A stretch of 64,000 nt of DNA from Rhizobium sp. BK418 (GCF_004341105.1 NZ_SLZK01000011.1:62001-126000), one strand, 5' to 3'. Shown: positions 1 to 9,049, counted from the stretch's first letter. Numbers and translations are program-made. Notes: generated by a model from the sequence alone, not told the origin.

Positions 1-45
1 AATTCGGCTCCTGCGCCACGGCTTCGAGTGCCATCTTCGATGCGA

Positions 46-204
46 TCACTCAGCGCCCTCACTGGTTGCTGGCGCGTTTGGCGGGGCGACCTTTCCAGGC
101 GTAAAAAACGTGAGATACGCGACGGCAACGATGATCCCGATGACGAAAAGGGTCAGTACCAACTTGATCGTGCCTTTGCTGGCTTTTTCCTCTCTACCGT
201 TCAT
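46..204 (-). CDS. small single-TM protein, 52 aa
   Basis: A 52-residue protein with a charged N-terminus (MNGREEKASKG), one membrane segment at about residues 12-34 ending in LTFFTP, and a short Pro/Ala tail. This is the usual shape of a small inner-membrane protein; I recognise no named family. There is no clear Shine-Dalgarno sequence. A stress-type promoter box ends only 8 bp before the ATG, so the message may be leaderless or nearly so. The start is the only ATG that keeps the membrane segment whole. Function unknown. Confidence 0.55.
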   Translation of the reverse strand: MNGREEKASKGTIKLVLTLFVIGIIVAVAYLTFFTPGKVAPPNAPATSEGAE

Positions 205-212
205 GGCGATCG

Positions 213-237
213 AACCAAGCAGGAAATGGAAGGTTCC
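213..237 (-). promoter_or_regulatory. EcfG-type promoter, GGAAC-N16-GGTT
   Basis: Seen on the minus strand 8 bp before the ATG at 204, which is unusually close. Fits the relaxed rhizobial RpoE2 form GGAAC-N18-TT. Confidence 0.4.
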
Positions 238-309
238 GCGTACAAGAATCGAGCACGCCAGACATGCGTGACTTGACAGGGTGCGGTTTGCCGAGGCCCC
301 CGCATGACA

Positions 310-585
310 CTAGCCGCCTCCAGATGGCGGAGCGTCCGGCTTCGGTCTGGACCTTGGGCGTCTTCTTCGCCCGCAGCGTGTTCGAAAAACCTGTTCAAGG
401 GCAACTTCCACTGCGCTGCGGTTCACGTCGTCGGGGCGGTGGATCGCTGTTCTGGGTGCCGAGGAAAGGAGAAGATCGAGCTCGGCCCGATTGCCACCGA
501 AGCGAGCGATGTATCTAAGAGCTTGCTGTCGGCTGATTTGATAATGCTCGGTAAGTTCCTCGGCCGAATATTCGCGGTCGCTCAT
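310..585 (-). CDS. small DUF3606-like protein, 91 aa
   Basis: The start MSDREYSAEEL is fixed by AAAGGAG 8 bp upstream; an earlier in-frame start lacks such a site. Residues 5-35 (EELTEHYQISRQQALRYIAR, then FGGNRAELDLLL) resemble the short helical rhizobial module usually filed near DUF3606, and the gene at 48135-48323 carries the same module. The C-terminal 40 residues are Arg/Pro-rich and probably disordered. Cytosolic, function unknown. A stress-type promoter box lies 21 bp upstream of the start. Confidence 0.65.
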   Translation of the reverse strand: MSDREYSAEELTEHYQISRQQALRYIARFGGNRAELDLLLSSAPRTAIHRPDDVNRSAVEVALEQVFRTRCGRRRRPRSRPKPDAPPSGGG

Positions 586-606
586 ACTGATCTCCTTTCT
601 GTCAGA

Positions 607-632
607 AACTTGCTGGCGGTTCACTCGGTTCC
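607..632 (-). promoter_or_regulatory. EcfG-type promoter, GGAAC-N17-AGTT
   Basis: Minus-strand box 21 bp before the ATG at 585; back to back with the plus-strand box at 680-704, making a divergent stress-promoter region. Confidence 0.5.
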
Positions 633-679
633 CCACAGGCGCGCATCGTCGGAGCGATTTTCGCTTCTTTGTGCCGGCT

Positions 680-704
680 GGAACAGAAGCTGACTCAGTC
701 CGTT
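680..704 (+). promoter_or_regulatory. EcfG-type promoter, GGAAC-N16-CGTT (perfect)
   Basis: Exact match to the EcfG/RpoE2 consensus, 35 bp before the ATG at 740 of the antiporter gene. Its position supports that start. Confidence 0.7.
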
Positions 705-739
705 CTCATGCGATACCATTCATGGGGAATTCTTCGCGC

Positions 740-3022
740 ATGACAATCAGGGCAATTTTCCCGCAGCTTCGTCGATGGGAGCTGCCTGCCGTGGCAGCCT
801 GCGTTATCGTTTGCAGTTGCCTTCCAGTCTTTGCAGCCGATGGTAAGTCTACCGGTCCGTCCGAAGCGCTCTTTCTTGTCCAGATCATCATCCTCGTGGT
901 CATCGGCAGGTTGCTCGGTGAGGCCATGGTCCGCATCGGACAGCCGTCCATCATGGGCCAGATCATCGGAGGCATCCTTCTCGGGCCCTCCGTTTTCGGG
1001 TATCTCCTGCCCGGCGCGCAGTCGGCGCTCTTTCCCGCGCTCGACACGCAAAAGGCGATGGCTGATGCGGTGGCGCAGCTCGGCATCCTGTTTCTGCTGC
1101 TCCTGGCCGGCATGGAAACCGACCTCGCCCTGGCGCTGCGACTGCGCCGGGCCGCGGCGGGCGTCTCGCTGACGGGCATTGTCGTGCCCTTTGCGTTCGG
1201 CTTCGCCCTAGGAGAGCTCCTGCCCGCAAGTCTCTTGCCTAACCCGGATGCGAGACTTGTCACCTCGCTTTTCCTCGGGACAGCGCTATCGATCTCGTCG
1301 GTGAAGATCGTGGCCACGGTCGTTCGGGAGATGGACTTCATGCGGCGCAATGTCGGCCAGCTGATCGTAGCCTCCGCCATCATCGACGACACCGTAGGGT
1401 GGGTGATTATCGCCGTGACGTTCAGCCTGGCGCAAAACGGTGCCGTCGATCTTCCAACCTTGGCACAAAGCGTCATCGGTACGGCTCTCTTCATGGCCTT
1501 CAGTTTCACGATCGGGCGACGCATCGTCTTTGAGATCATCCGCTGGACAAACGACAGGTTCAAAAGCGATCTGCCGGTTCTAAGCGCTATTATCGCGATC
1601 ATGGGAGCCATGGCGATCATTACCGACGCCATTGGCGTCCACACGGTGCTCGGTGCCTTCGTCGCTGGCATTCTCGTCGGGCAATCCCCCATTCTTACCC
1701 GTCAGATCGAGGGGCAGCTTAGGGCACTCACGACGGCCCTTTTCATGCCGGTCTTCTTCGGTCTCACCGGCCTGCACACCGATCTGAGCGTTCTCGCTGA
1801 TTGGTCTATCCTGCTTCTGGCGGTCGGACTGGTCGTCATTGCCAGCCTCGGCAAGTTCGGTGGCGCGTTTGTCGGGGCTAAATTCGGCGGCTTCTCCAAC
1901 GCCGAGGCCATCGCCCTTGGATGCGGAATGAATGCGCGAGGTTCCACCGAAGTCATTGTTGCTTCGATCGGCCTTTCGGTCGGTGTTCTCGACGAGCGGC
2001 TTTTTTCTGTCATCGTTGCAATGGCGGTGGTCACGACGATGGCCATGCCGCCGACGCTCCGTTGGGCGCTCGCGCGCCTTCCGATGCGCAAGGAGGAGAA
2101 GGATCGTCTCGAGCTCGAAGCCTTTAAGGAACAAAGCTTCGTATCGCAATTCGAACGGATCCTGCTTGCAACCGATCACTCCGCAAGCAGCGATCTGGCG
2201 GCGCGGATATCGGGGTATTTCGCAGCGCTGAGGAAAATGCCGGTCACGGTTCTCGATATTCGGGGAGAGGACGGCCGAACGGCAGATCCGCAAGATGCCA
2301 AAACCAACGCCATCGGCGCGCAACAGATCAGCGAGCGTGTGAAGGCGACTGCCGAAACGGCGGTCGAAGCGCAGGACGAAGTCGCAGAACCGGGTAAGGG
2401 CGACGCGGTTCACGTCTCCATTCGGGACAAGGACGGTAAGCTTGAAGAGATTCTCACGGAGACTGCCGAGAAGGGCCACGACATCATGCTTTTGGGCGTC
2501 GAGCCGGCAGACAGCGAAAACGGCAAGTACAGCGCACAACTCGCCGGGATGATCGCGGCCTTCAAGGGTACAATAGCGATCGTCGCAGCGCGTGGCATCA
2601 TCCCGGAAAAAGATCGGGACTTGCGTATCCTCGTGCCTATCAGTGGCACCGAACGGTCGCTGAGGGCTGCGGAATTCGCCTTGGTCGTTGCAAAAGCCAC
2701 GGGCGCTGCGATAACCGCGGTCTATTTCCGCGACCCGACGCAATCGACTTCCCTTCCTCGGGTCAGCGACGCAGGGAATGCCCATATGGCTGCCTTCGAG
2801 CAATTGGATCGAATCGCGTCCTTCTACGAGGTTGATGTCGAGAAAGTCGCCCCACAGGCTTCGGCACCGGAACTTGCCATTCTCAAGCTGGCCCGAAGGG
2901 GACGCTTCGACCTCATTGTCCTCGGCGTCAGCCGGCGCGCGGGCCGGGAACTTTCGTATGGCAGTGTCGCCGACACTTTGGCAGAGACCGCCGACCGCTC
3001 ATTCGTCTTCGTCGAAACATAG
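740..3022 (+). CDS. CPA2/KefB-type cation:proton antiporter with C-terminal USP domains
   Basis: A 760-residue membrane protein. A hydrophobic N-terminal segment ending SCLPVFAADG looks like a signal peptide. It is followed by about 12 membrane helices of the Na+/H+ exchanger fold (residues about 40-420, with GQPSIMGQIIGGILLGPSVF and the inter-helix motif NARGSTEVIVASIGL). The cytosolic half (about 450-760) has two universal-stress-like segments (FERILLATDHSASSDLAARI and DLRILVPISGTERSLRAAEFA). The family exchanges K+ or Na+ for H+ across the inner membrane; substrate not predictable here. I chose ATG 740 for its GGGGAA site and the perfect stress promoter upstream; ATG 722 is possible. Confidence 0.85.
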   Translation: MTIRAIFPQLRRWELPAVAACVIVCSCLPVFAADGKSTGPSEALFLVQIIILVVIGRLLGEAMVRIGQPSIMGQIIGGILLGPSVFGYLLPGAQSALFPALDTQKAMADAVAQLGILFLLLLAGMETDLALALRLRRAAAGVSLTGIVVPFAFGFALGELLPASLLPNPDARLVTSLFLGTALSISSVKIVATVVREMDFMRRNVGQLIVASAIIDDTVGWVIIAVTFSLAQNGAVDLPTLAQSVIGTALFMAFSFTIGRRIVFEIIRWTNDRFKSDLPVLSAIIAIMGAMAIITDAIGVHTVLGAFVAGILVGQSPILTRQIEGQLRALTTALFMPVFFGLTGLHTDLSVLADWSILLLAVGLVVIASLGKFGGAFVGAKFGGFSNAEAIALGCGMNARGSTEVIVASIGLSVGVLDERLFSVIVAMAVVTTMAMPPTLRWALARLPMRKEEKDRLELEAFKEQSFVSQFERILLATDHSASSDLAARISGYFAALRKMPVTVLDIRGEDGRTADPQDAKTNAIGAQQISERVKATAETAVEAQDEVAEPGKGDAVHVSIRDKDGKLEEILTETAEKGHDIMLLGVEPADSENGKYSAQLAGMIAAFKGTIAIVAARGIIPEKDRDLRILVPISGTERSLRAAEFALVVAKATGAAITAVYFRDPTQSTSLPRVSDAGNAHMAAFEQLDRIASFYEVDVEKVAPQASAPELAILKLARRGRFDLIVLGVSRRAGRELSYGSVADTLAETADRSFVFVET

Positions 3023-3050
3023 GCCTTTCCACTCCCACTCCATCCTTTTA

Positions 3051-3569
3051 CAGCACCCCCAATCGGCCGTCGTTCGGTCGGTCATCAAAAACACCAGGAG
3101 CGACGATCCGGCTGTGGCGAGGTTCAAGGAAGCGCTGCTTGGGAGACTGGATACGACCTTTCGAGCTCAAGAAATTGCTGCACTTGGAAGGGGGGCTGAA
3201 TTTGAAGTGTTGGTGAAAGCCGCGGTTGGCACGACGCTGTCGGAACGGCTTGAAACCTCTGGACCGCCCGCGGAGCTCCAAAGTTCGAAGGTTCTCCCTG
3301 TCAGCATGATTCTCCACGAGCTCATCACCAACGCGATGAAATACGGGGCCGCTTCAGTACCGGGCGGAAAAATTTACGTGACGTGGGAATTGAAGGGCGG
3401 GCTCCTCGTGTGCCAATGGCGGGAGGAGAATGGGCCGCAAAGCTCAAAGCCTGTCAGCAAGGGGTATGGGACTGAATTGATTGAAGGACTGGCGTCCCAC
3501 ATCGGCGGGAGCGTGGATCTTACCTACCCTCCCGATGGATTCACTGCGACACTTAGAATCCGAATGTGA
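3051..3569 (+). pseudogene. HWE-type sensor histidine kinase remnant (C-terminal part)
   Basis: The reading frame encodes the end of an HWE/HATPase_c_2 kinase: the helix after the phospho-accepting His (VVRSVIKNTR), then the N box (HELITNAMKYGA) and a G box (GYGTELIEGLASHIGGSVDL). The conserved His-containing H box that should come just before is missing; upstream the frame runs into the antiporter gene and has no credible start. This looks like a 5'-truncated kinase joined to the antiporter end by a past deletion. HWE kinases are the class that feeds PhyR in the general stress response. Confidence 0.6.
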
Positions 3570-3996
3570 CGTCATAGGGCGGCCGCCGGCGCGAAGGCCG
3601 AGGGTGCGATCAAGAAGACGAGTTCTTTATTGCTCATGGAGACCTGGCCGCCGCAGGATCCCGCAATCAGGCTTCGGCTGGCAGACGGAGCGCCGGTCTG
3701 CACTCAGATCAAGGTCCGGCGCTTTCGCCGATCTTCGTCGATCGGGAAAGGGGAGAACAGACCTCCAACGACGGCACGGGCGAGCTTCCAACCTCACCAA
3801 GGGCAGCCCGCCGGGCCTGAAGGTGCGACCCGCAGAAATTGGACGAGCTGTGGGCTGGCTCTCTTCCCGAATCTGTTTGGCAGTCCGCCACCTGGCGTTC
3901 CATGCTGCGCCAACGTACGCGCGGAGGCCGGGCTGCTTGCAAGTTTGGCACAGAAGCCTATGTCAGATCGCTGAACGGACAACTTTGGGATATCGC
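3570..3996. other. intergenic, no gene recognised
   Basis: Open frames exist but none shows recognisable domains or a good ribosome binding site. The upstream in-frame extension of the next kinase crosses this stretch with non-protein-like Arg/Ser-rich translation. Confidence 0.5.
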
Positions 3997-6048
3997 TTGA
4001 ACAGAGCTCGGCCAGCGCTTCTTCTTCTCAGCGCCTCGCTCATACCCGTCATCATTCTGGCGGCCGCAATCGGATGGCTGTTTGTTGCCGAACAGAGACG
4101 CGCCCTCGACGACGAGGTGCGGGTCAGGGCCGAGACGATTGCAACGGCCGTCCAACGGGAACTGAATACCCAGATCCAGCTGTTGTCGGTCATAGCGGAT
4201 TCGCCACGCTTCGATCTTCCAATCTCGCGCTCCAGTTTCGCAGAAACCGCACGCCGTCTGCGCGAACGCGTTCCGGCCTGGGACCAGATCCGCGTTTCGG
4301 ACGAGGCGGGCAACGTCGTCCTGGCTCTTCCGCCTCTCGACCCCTCTGCAAGTCGGCGGGTCATCGACGTCGAGAGCCACGACAGACTGCTTAAATCTCA
4401 AGAAGCGGTTATAGGAAACGTCGTCATCGGACAAAAGGGCCAACCCGCCTTCGCAATCAGAGTTCCGATCGAAAGGAAGGACCGGCTGCGGGCCGTCCTA
4501 TCGGCCATCGTGCGCCCGGCCATGGTCACGGACCTGCTTCGTGCGGGTCTGCCCGACACTTGGCCAGCCTGGATTGTCGATGGCCAGGATCGGTTGGTCG
4601 CATCGACCGGAGCAGCCGACCTCGCCGGCACGGTGGAAAGCGAATATGCCCGCTTGTCAGCCGCAGACGCCGGTTCTGCGACCCTCAAGGGGGGCGACGA
4701 CCTTCATATCGCCGAGGCTACGCTCAAAGAGACGCCGTGGCGCGTGAAGGTAGGCATTCCGGTTGCCGAATACGATCGTCTGGCCCGCAAAGCTTTGTTG
4801 CTGCTGGTTGCGGGCTGCTGTTTCACGCTCCTGCTTGCAGGTGCGGCAGCATTTCTCCTTCAACGGGAGGTCAATGCTCGCAATCGGGAACGAGAGAGCG
4901 TGGCCAACTGGCAGCGGATGGACGCCTTGGGGAAACTCACCGGTCAGGCGGCGCACGATTTCAACAACCTTCTGATGGTATTTCAGTCGGGGATCGAAGG
5001 CATCAAGCGACGCAGGAACGATGAACAGCGGGTGACGCAGCTCCTTGGTCATATGTCGGATGGTGTCGCAAAGGGGAAGGTGATCACTCAACGTCTCCTG
5101 TCCTTTTCGAGGCGCTCCAATCAAGGGGCCGCGCATGTCGAGCTGGAACTCAAGCTTTCCGACCTCAAGCCGCTTCTGCGACAGGCTCTCAACGATGCCG
5201 TGGTGATGGATGTCAATCTTCCGGATGATCTCTGGCCCGTTTATGTGGATCCTGCCGGTCTGGAAATCGCGCTGATCAACCTTCTGACCAATGCACGCGA
5301 AGCAATGCCAAATGGTGGCCGTGTGATTGTGTCGGCGCGAAACGTACCGGAAGGTGTAGTAGAGGATCCCACTCTTCGCGGAGCGTTCGTGGCGCTGAGC
5401 GTGACGGACACGGGCAAGGGCGTCGATCCCCCCGACCTGACGCGCGTATTCGAACCGTTCTTCTCCACGAAGGAAAACGGGCGGGCCGGACTGGGATTGA
5501 CGCAAGTCCACAGCTTCGCCCGAGCAGCGGGCGGCGCGGTCAAGGTCTCCAGCCTTGCCGGCCGCGGGAGTGCCTTCACCCTTCTACTCCCGAAATCCAA
5601 CGCAACACGCGTGCCGAAGGAGGGCACAAACACGGTCCTTGACCTCCCGAAAACCGTTCTGATCGTCGATGATACGCCGGCGTCTCTGGACTCGGTCCGG
5701 CTTGCCCTGGATGGATTTGTTCAGACGATCCTCACGGCCGCGAGCGGGGCGGAGGCTCTCGCAATCTTGAGGAGCCATCCCGACGTCCAAGCCGTGATAA
5801 GTGACGTCATGATGCCTGAGATGTCGGGGATCGAACTCGCCGAGGTAATTGCCCGCGACTATCCACGCCTGGCGGTCGTGCTGATGACAGGGTATAGCGA
5901 CCAGCTGGAGGCTGGTGCCAATGTCACCCGCCCGGTCGTCGCCAAGCCGTTCAGGAACGAAGAGCTGGCCGCGGCGCTGACGACAGAGCAATCGAAGATC
6001 CTTCAGCTCAGCAATGTGGTCCGCCTGGACACCTCGTCACGAAGTTGA
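3997..6048 (+). CDS. hybrid sensor histidine kinase with receiver domain
   Basis: About 683 residues from a TTG start placed just before the first membrane helix (ALLLLSASLIPVIILAAAIG); the exact start is uncertain. Layout: TM1, a periplasmic sensor region (about 35-260), TM2 (LLLLVAGCCFTLLLAGAAAF), an H box of the HDFNN type (His about 320), the ATPase N box (NLLTNAREAMPNGG) and G boxes (DTGKGV, GRAGLGLTQVHSF), then a receiver domain (LIVDDTPAS, phospho-acceptor Asp about 603 in ISDVMMPEMSG, Lys in VAKPF). It autophosphorylates and passes phosphate to its own receiver. No output domain, and no partner gene next to it. Signal unknown. Confidence 0.85.
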   Translation: MNRARPALLLLSASLIPVIILAAAIGWLFVAEQRRALDDEVRVRAETIATAVQRELNTQIQLLSVIADSPRFDLPISRSSFAETARRLRERVPAWDQIRVSDEAGNVVLALPPLDPSASRRVIDVESHDRLLKSQEAVIGNVVIGQKGQPAFAIRVPIERKDRLRAVLSAIVRPAMVTDLLRAGLPDTWPAWIVDGQDRLVASTGAADLAGTVESEYARLSAADAGSATLKGGDDLHIAEATLKETPWRVKVGIPVAEYDRLARKALLLLVAGCCFTLLLAGAAAFLLQREVNARNRERESVANWQRMDALGKLTGQAAHDFNNLLMVFQSGIEGIKRRRNDEQRVTQLLGHMSDGVAKGKVITQRLLSFSRRSNQGAAHVELELKLSDLKPLLRQALNDAVVMDVNLPDDLWPVYVDPAGLEIALINLLTNAREAMPNGGRVIVSARNVPEGVVEDPTLRGAFVALSVTDTGKGVDPPDLTRVFEPFFSTKENGRAGLGLTQVHSFARAAGGAVKVSSLAGRGSAFTLLLPKSNATRVPKEGTNTVLDLPKTVLIVDDTPASLDSVRLALDGFVQTILTAASGAEALAILRSHPDVQAVISDVMMPEMSGIELAEVIARDYPRLAVVLMTGYSDQLEAGANVTRPVVAKPFRNEELAAALTTEQSKILQLSNVVRLDTSSRS

Positions 6049-6294
6049 GTGGATCCTCGTGAAAAACAAAGATCGCGAGTTGTCGGCTCCCGGCTCTTGC
6101 GCTGTAATGGCATGTGGCGATCAATCATCCTCATGGTCAAAGGGCGCGTCGGAAATTGCCCAGAGGCAAGTCCTTGTAGTATCGGCAGCCGCCGCCGATA
6201 AACATAGCGGCGAGGAACGGGGGCCTGCACCCGGTCGATCTGTCACAATGGCTGGAAAAGACACCGACATAAAGGATCCGGTGAATACAAGCTG

Positions 6295-6717
6295 TCAATT
6301 GCCCGACGCGGCAAGAGCCGCTAGCCCCTCCGCGAATTTTGTCGTGTCGAGGCCGGTCTGTTCGGCCTGAACGAGATTGTCCTGCAGGTCGGCCTCTTTG
6401 ACGGGCCTGGCAAGCGTGTTTGCTGCCGCCCTTGCGACCAAAGCCGCGTCATCCTCGCCGGGCCTTCGCGTCAGCGCGTCGACTGCCGCAATTACGCTGG
6501 CTGAAAATCCTTCCTCGCGGAGTCGATCAATGGTCCAGCCAGCGGCCTTTTCCGGAACGTCGTGGAGGTAGGCGACGATTTTTTCCTCCTCGTTCATCAC
6601 CAGATCCGCGACACGCTGGCAATGTTGGATGTAGGGTTTCCCGGTCTTGTCGTGTTGCCCTTCGTGGGCATCCATGGCGACCTGTCGTGCATGATCGAGG
6701 TGTTGTGCCAGCTGCAT
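6295..6717 (-). CDS. HD-domain metal-dependent hydrolase (RelA/SpoT-type HD)
   Basis: 140 residues starting MQLAQHLDHARQVAMDAHEG, with AGGAAAGG 7 bp upstream. The segments GKPYIQHCQRVADLV, AYLHDVPEKA (the HD pair of the metal site) and a long helical C-terminus match the small HD hydrolases related to the (p)ppGpp hydrolase part of SpoT; no synthetase domain is present. It may hydrolyse ppGpp or another nucleotide; substrate is inferred from the fold only. A variant stress promoter (GAAAC-N17-CGTT) lies upstream. Confidence 0.75.
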   Translation of the reverse strand: MQLAQHLDHARQVAMDAHEGQHDKTGKPYIQHCQRVADLVMNEEEKIVAYLHDVPEKAAGWTIDRLREEGFSASVIAAVDALTRRPGEDDAALVARAAANTLARPVKEADLQDNLVQAEQTGLDTTKFAEGLAALAASGN

Positions 6718-6745
6718 CGGCTCGCCTTTCCTGGTGCGGAGGGAT

Positions 6746-6771
6746 AACGCGCGAGAACCTGGCGAGGTTTC
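6746..6771 (-). promoter_or_regulatory. possible EcfG-type promoter, GAAAC-N17-CGTT
   Basis: One mismatch in the -35 half, the same GAAAC variant as at 26401-26425. It ends 28 bp before the ATG at 6717. Confidence 0.35.
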
Positions 6772-7301
6772 CCAGCGGCGAGAACATCGCACCTCGCGGA
6801 AGCCGAATACCGGCATTGCCGGATCGCCGGCGGTGCATTTGAGCGCCGGTTCGAGCTTGCCGATTCATGTTCGCGTCGAAAACGCTGACCAGCGGTTTGC
6901 TCTCCATCAGTCTCAAGCGCGAAGTTCCGGAAGAAAGGCTGCCATCGACAAATCCTACGGACCGGCAGCCATCGGGTGGTTCGACGAGACCGATATTCGC
7001 CAACCGTCAAACGGCCAGCCAGTTGCGCGAATAGGGGCTAGCGTCCCGCAGAAGAGGCGCGGTCGGCGGAGGGCCGCTATCAAGTGGACTGCGCGCGATT
7101 CCCGAAGCGGTCCTACGTTCGGGGTATCGAATTCAGGACGTCAGAACATAGCTGTGGCTTGATGGCGTCAGCGGGGCTTCGATCTGAAGAGCCTTCTGTT
7201 AACGGCTGTGACCGCGATCTTGCGCGGGCCTTCTGCGGAGCTCGGCGGCATCGGCCAGAGGTTCAATCGGCTCGTATTTGACAGAGCGCTTGGAAAGCCG
7301 A
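6772..7301. other. intergenic, no gene recognised
   Basis: About 530 bp between two minus-strand genes. Open frames are short, lack ribosome binding sites and resemble no family. It contains GCTAGCGTCCC near 7037, which partly resembles the repeated motif at 7930. Confidence 0.4.
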
Positions 7302-7835
7302 CTAAGCCATAAGCTTCAAGAGTTGCTGGCCGGCAGTCGGCTTGGACACAAATGTAACGCTTGCGTCCTCGTCCTTGTGCGACAGCTTCACAATCCCCGA
7401 CGTCACGATCAGTCGCATCGATGGCCACTGCGACCGTACGCTCGCGACAAGTCCGAGGCCATCCATGCTGCCAGGCATATCGACATCGGCATAAAGCGTA
7501 TCGATCGGATTGTTCTTCAACAACACGAGCGCCTCGTCCGCGTTCGCCGCCTCAAGCGTCCTGTATCCCGCCTGGTTAAAAAAGTTGACGATAACACCGC
7601 GTAGTTGAAGCTCATCCTCGACAACGAGAACACTGCGCGGTCCAGGATCGGGTCTTGCATGCATCGACCGCTCAAGAACCTCATGGCCATCGGTCGATGC
7701 CTGTGTTCTTTCGAGAAGGTCGCGTTCGAAGACTGCCTGATGCCAGTGATTTTCGTGCTGGCCAACCGGTTTTCCCGCATCTTCCCAAAGGTGATAAGCT
7801 CGAGCTGCGATCCATTGGTCGCGATTGCTGGACAT
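7302..7835 (-). CDS. DUF2934-receiver fusion protein
   Basis: 177 residues. Residues 7-37 (WIAARAYHLWEDAGKPVGQ, then HENHW) are a DUF2934 motif, normally found in small rhizobial proteins of its own. Residues 66-177 are a CheY-like receiver: acidic pocket VVEDELQ, phospho-acceptor Asp117 in YADVDMP, and Lys in FVSKPT. No output domain, so it probably acts by protein contact or as a phosphate sink. A perfect stress promoter lies 32 bp upstream. I preferred ATG 7835 over an in-frame start 21 bp earlier because of GGAG upstream. The kinase partner is unknown. Confidence 0.8.
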   Translation of the reverse strand: MSSNRDQWIAARAYHLWEDAGKPVGQHENHWHQAVFERDLLERTQASTDGHEVLERSMHARPDPGPRSVLVVEDELQLRGVIVNFFNQAGYRTLEAANADEALVLLKNNPIDTLYADVDMPGSMDGLGLVASVRSQWPSMRLIVTSGIVKLSHKDEDASVTFVSKPTAGQQLLKLMA

Positions 7836-7867
7836 CGGCGCCGGTCTCCATTTCAAGGCGGCAATCT

Positions 7868-7892
7868 AACGCCTCCAAGCGACCGGGGTTCC
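7868..7892 (-). promoter_or_regulatory. EcfG-type promoter, GGAAC-N16-CGTT (perfect)
   Basis: 32 bp before the ATG at 7835 of the DUF2934-receiver gene. Confidence 0.7.
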
Positions 7893-8267
7893 CCCATACC
7901 GCCTTGATTCACATGCACAGTGTTGCTTGGTACGCTAGCGGACGCGCTGCTCCGGTTTCGCCGATCGTCTCGTGAGGTTTGCGCCTCGTGTCTATGCCGG
8001 TGATCTTCAATAATCCCTCCACCGCACACGCTTGCATGCGCAATACATGGAGCGTGCATCGTAGCTAACTCCGTGCAGGAAAGACGGACGATCGAGGTTT
8101 GGTCATGCGCGACGGTCGAGGCCGACCGTTCGATCGGCGAGCCGCGGTGCGTTATCAGAGGAAACCGCCGACAGACACTTTGGCTGCCAGGACACGTCGA
8201 TGCTGCCCGTTCTGGAAAGACGCTCTGGCGACCAACCTTCATCACTTGGTTTCAGAGCAATCAGGTG
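7893..8267. other. intergenic with one copy of a repeated 14-mer
   Basis: No gene recognised. Holds the first copy of GTACGCTAGCGGAC (7930-7943), 37 bp upstream of the -35 element of the promoter at 7868-7892. Confidence 0.45.
7930..7943 (+). repeat. GTACGCTAGCGGAC motif, copy 1
   Basis: Exact 14-mer built on the palindrome CGCTAGCG. Other exact copies at 9036-9049 and 44166-44179 (both minus); near copy at 51384-51397. All lie in non-coding stretches. Confidence 0.6.
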
Positions 8268-8579
8268 TCAGTGGATAGTCGTTACCGACCGGGCTTCAGA
8301 AATTGTTGTCAACGTTGCGATGAGACCTTCCGCTTCGTGAAGAACTCGCTTCAATAAGGTCTCCTCCATCTCGGCAATTTCGGCAATGGTCGCCGACATC
8401 GACACGATCAAGCTGTCGATCGACACACAATCATCCGCCGGTGCGGCTCTGAGCGCGCCCTGCCGATGGTGCATCAATTCACGAATGATACGCATTATGA
8501 TCGTCCGGCGTTCGCGTTTCGTCAGTGACGAAAGTCGAACCTGGGCATATTGGATATCCATTATGAGAGAAGTCATCAT
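8268..8579 (-). CDS. hypothetical helical protein, 103 aa
   Basis: Starts MMTSLIMDIQYAQVRLSSLT with GGGGGAGG immediately upstream. Almost entirely helical and charged (ERRTIIMRIIRELMHHRQGA, AEIAEMEETLLKRVLHEAEG), with no membrane segment; probably cytosolic and oligomeric. I recognise no family. No GGAAC-type box is visible upstream, but a CGGACC-TT-GGTCCG palindrome lies 55 bp before the start. Confidence 0.6.
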   Translation of the reverse strand: MMTSLIMDIQYAQVRLSSLTKRERRTIIMRIIRELMHHRQGALRAAPADDCVSIDSLIVSMSATIAEIAEMEETLLKRVLHEAEGLIATLTTISEARSVTTIH

Positions 8580-8634
8580 CGCCTCCCCCTGAACGACGCG
8601 GATCAACCATAACGCCGGCCTGGACACGCGGACA

Positions 8635-8648
8635 CGGACCTTGGTCCG
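8635..8648. promoter_or_regulatory. palindrome CGGACCTTGGTCCG
   Basis: First of four inverted repeats of the form CGGAC-N4-GTCCG between 8.6 and 14.6 kb, each upstream of a stress-type gene; operator-like. Confidence 0.45.
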
Positions 8649-8927
8649 TGGTAGAACCGGCCGTCCGTTACCGTACAAAGACTCGCTGACGAGGCTCGCA
8701 TAGGCCTTATGCCCGGCACAAAGGGGCCGCGTCGCGGTTTCGATCTCGGACCAACGGGAAGATTCGGGTGAAGACTGCTAATCCTCGTGTGGGCGATTGT
8801 CTGCGGAGAAACAAACATGAACTCCGTCGTGGGGCACGGCCCCAAAGACGGGATCGGCTGGACAGGAGGCGGAGGGTCTGTGTCGTTGGGCTGAAAGTTC
8901 GACCGCCTCGCAACATCTTCGGCTGGG

Positions 8928-8975
8928 AAAAAAGGAGAAGAAGCCTGCAACAGGAAACAAAAGGCCTCTTCTCCT
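8928..8975 (-). terminator. intrinsic terminator, minus strand, no gene upstream
   Basis: Read on the minus strand: arm AGGAGAAG plus AGGC, a 15-nt loop, arm GCCT plus CTTCTCCT, then six Ts. The stem has about 13 pairs with one mismatch. No protein gene precedes it. Confidence 0.65.
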
Positions 8976-9035
8976 GCTGAGGTTGCTCCGTCAGCGATCG
9001 GAAACTAGCGTGCCGGTCGCTAATGTCGACAATCG

Positions 9036-9049
9036 GTCCGCTAGCGTAC
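9036..9049 (-). repeat. GTACGCTAGCGGAC motif, copy 2
   Basis: Exact copy on the minus strand, 61 bp upstream of the stem of the orphan terminator at 8928-8975. Confidence 0.6.

Noticed and set aside
1-5. Sequence begins with AATTC, like a cut EcoRI site
   Set aside because: Five bases at a window edge are not evidence of a cloning junction.
3481-3996. Long N-terminal extension of the hybrid kinase frame
   Set aside because: Arg/Ser-rich, no start signal, and the first membrane helix comes only after 3997.
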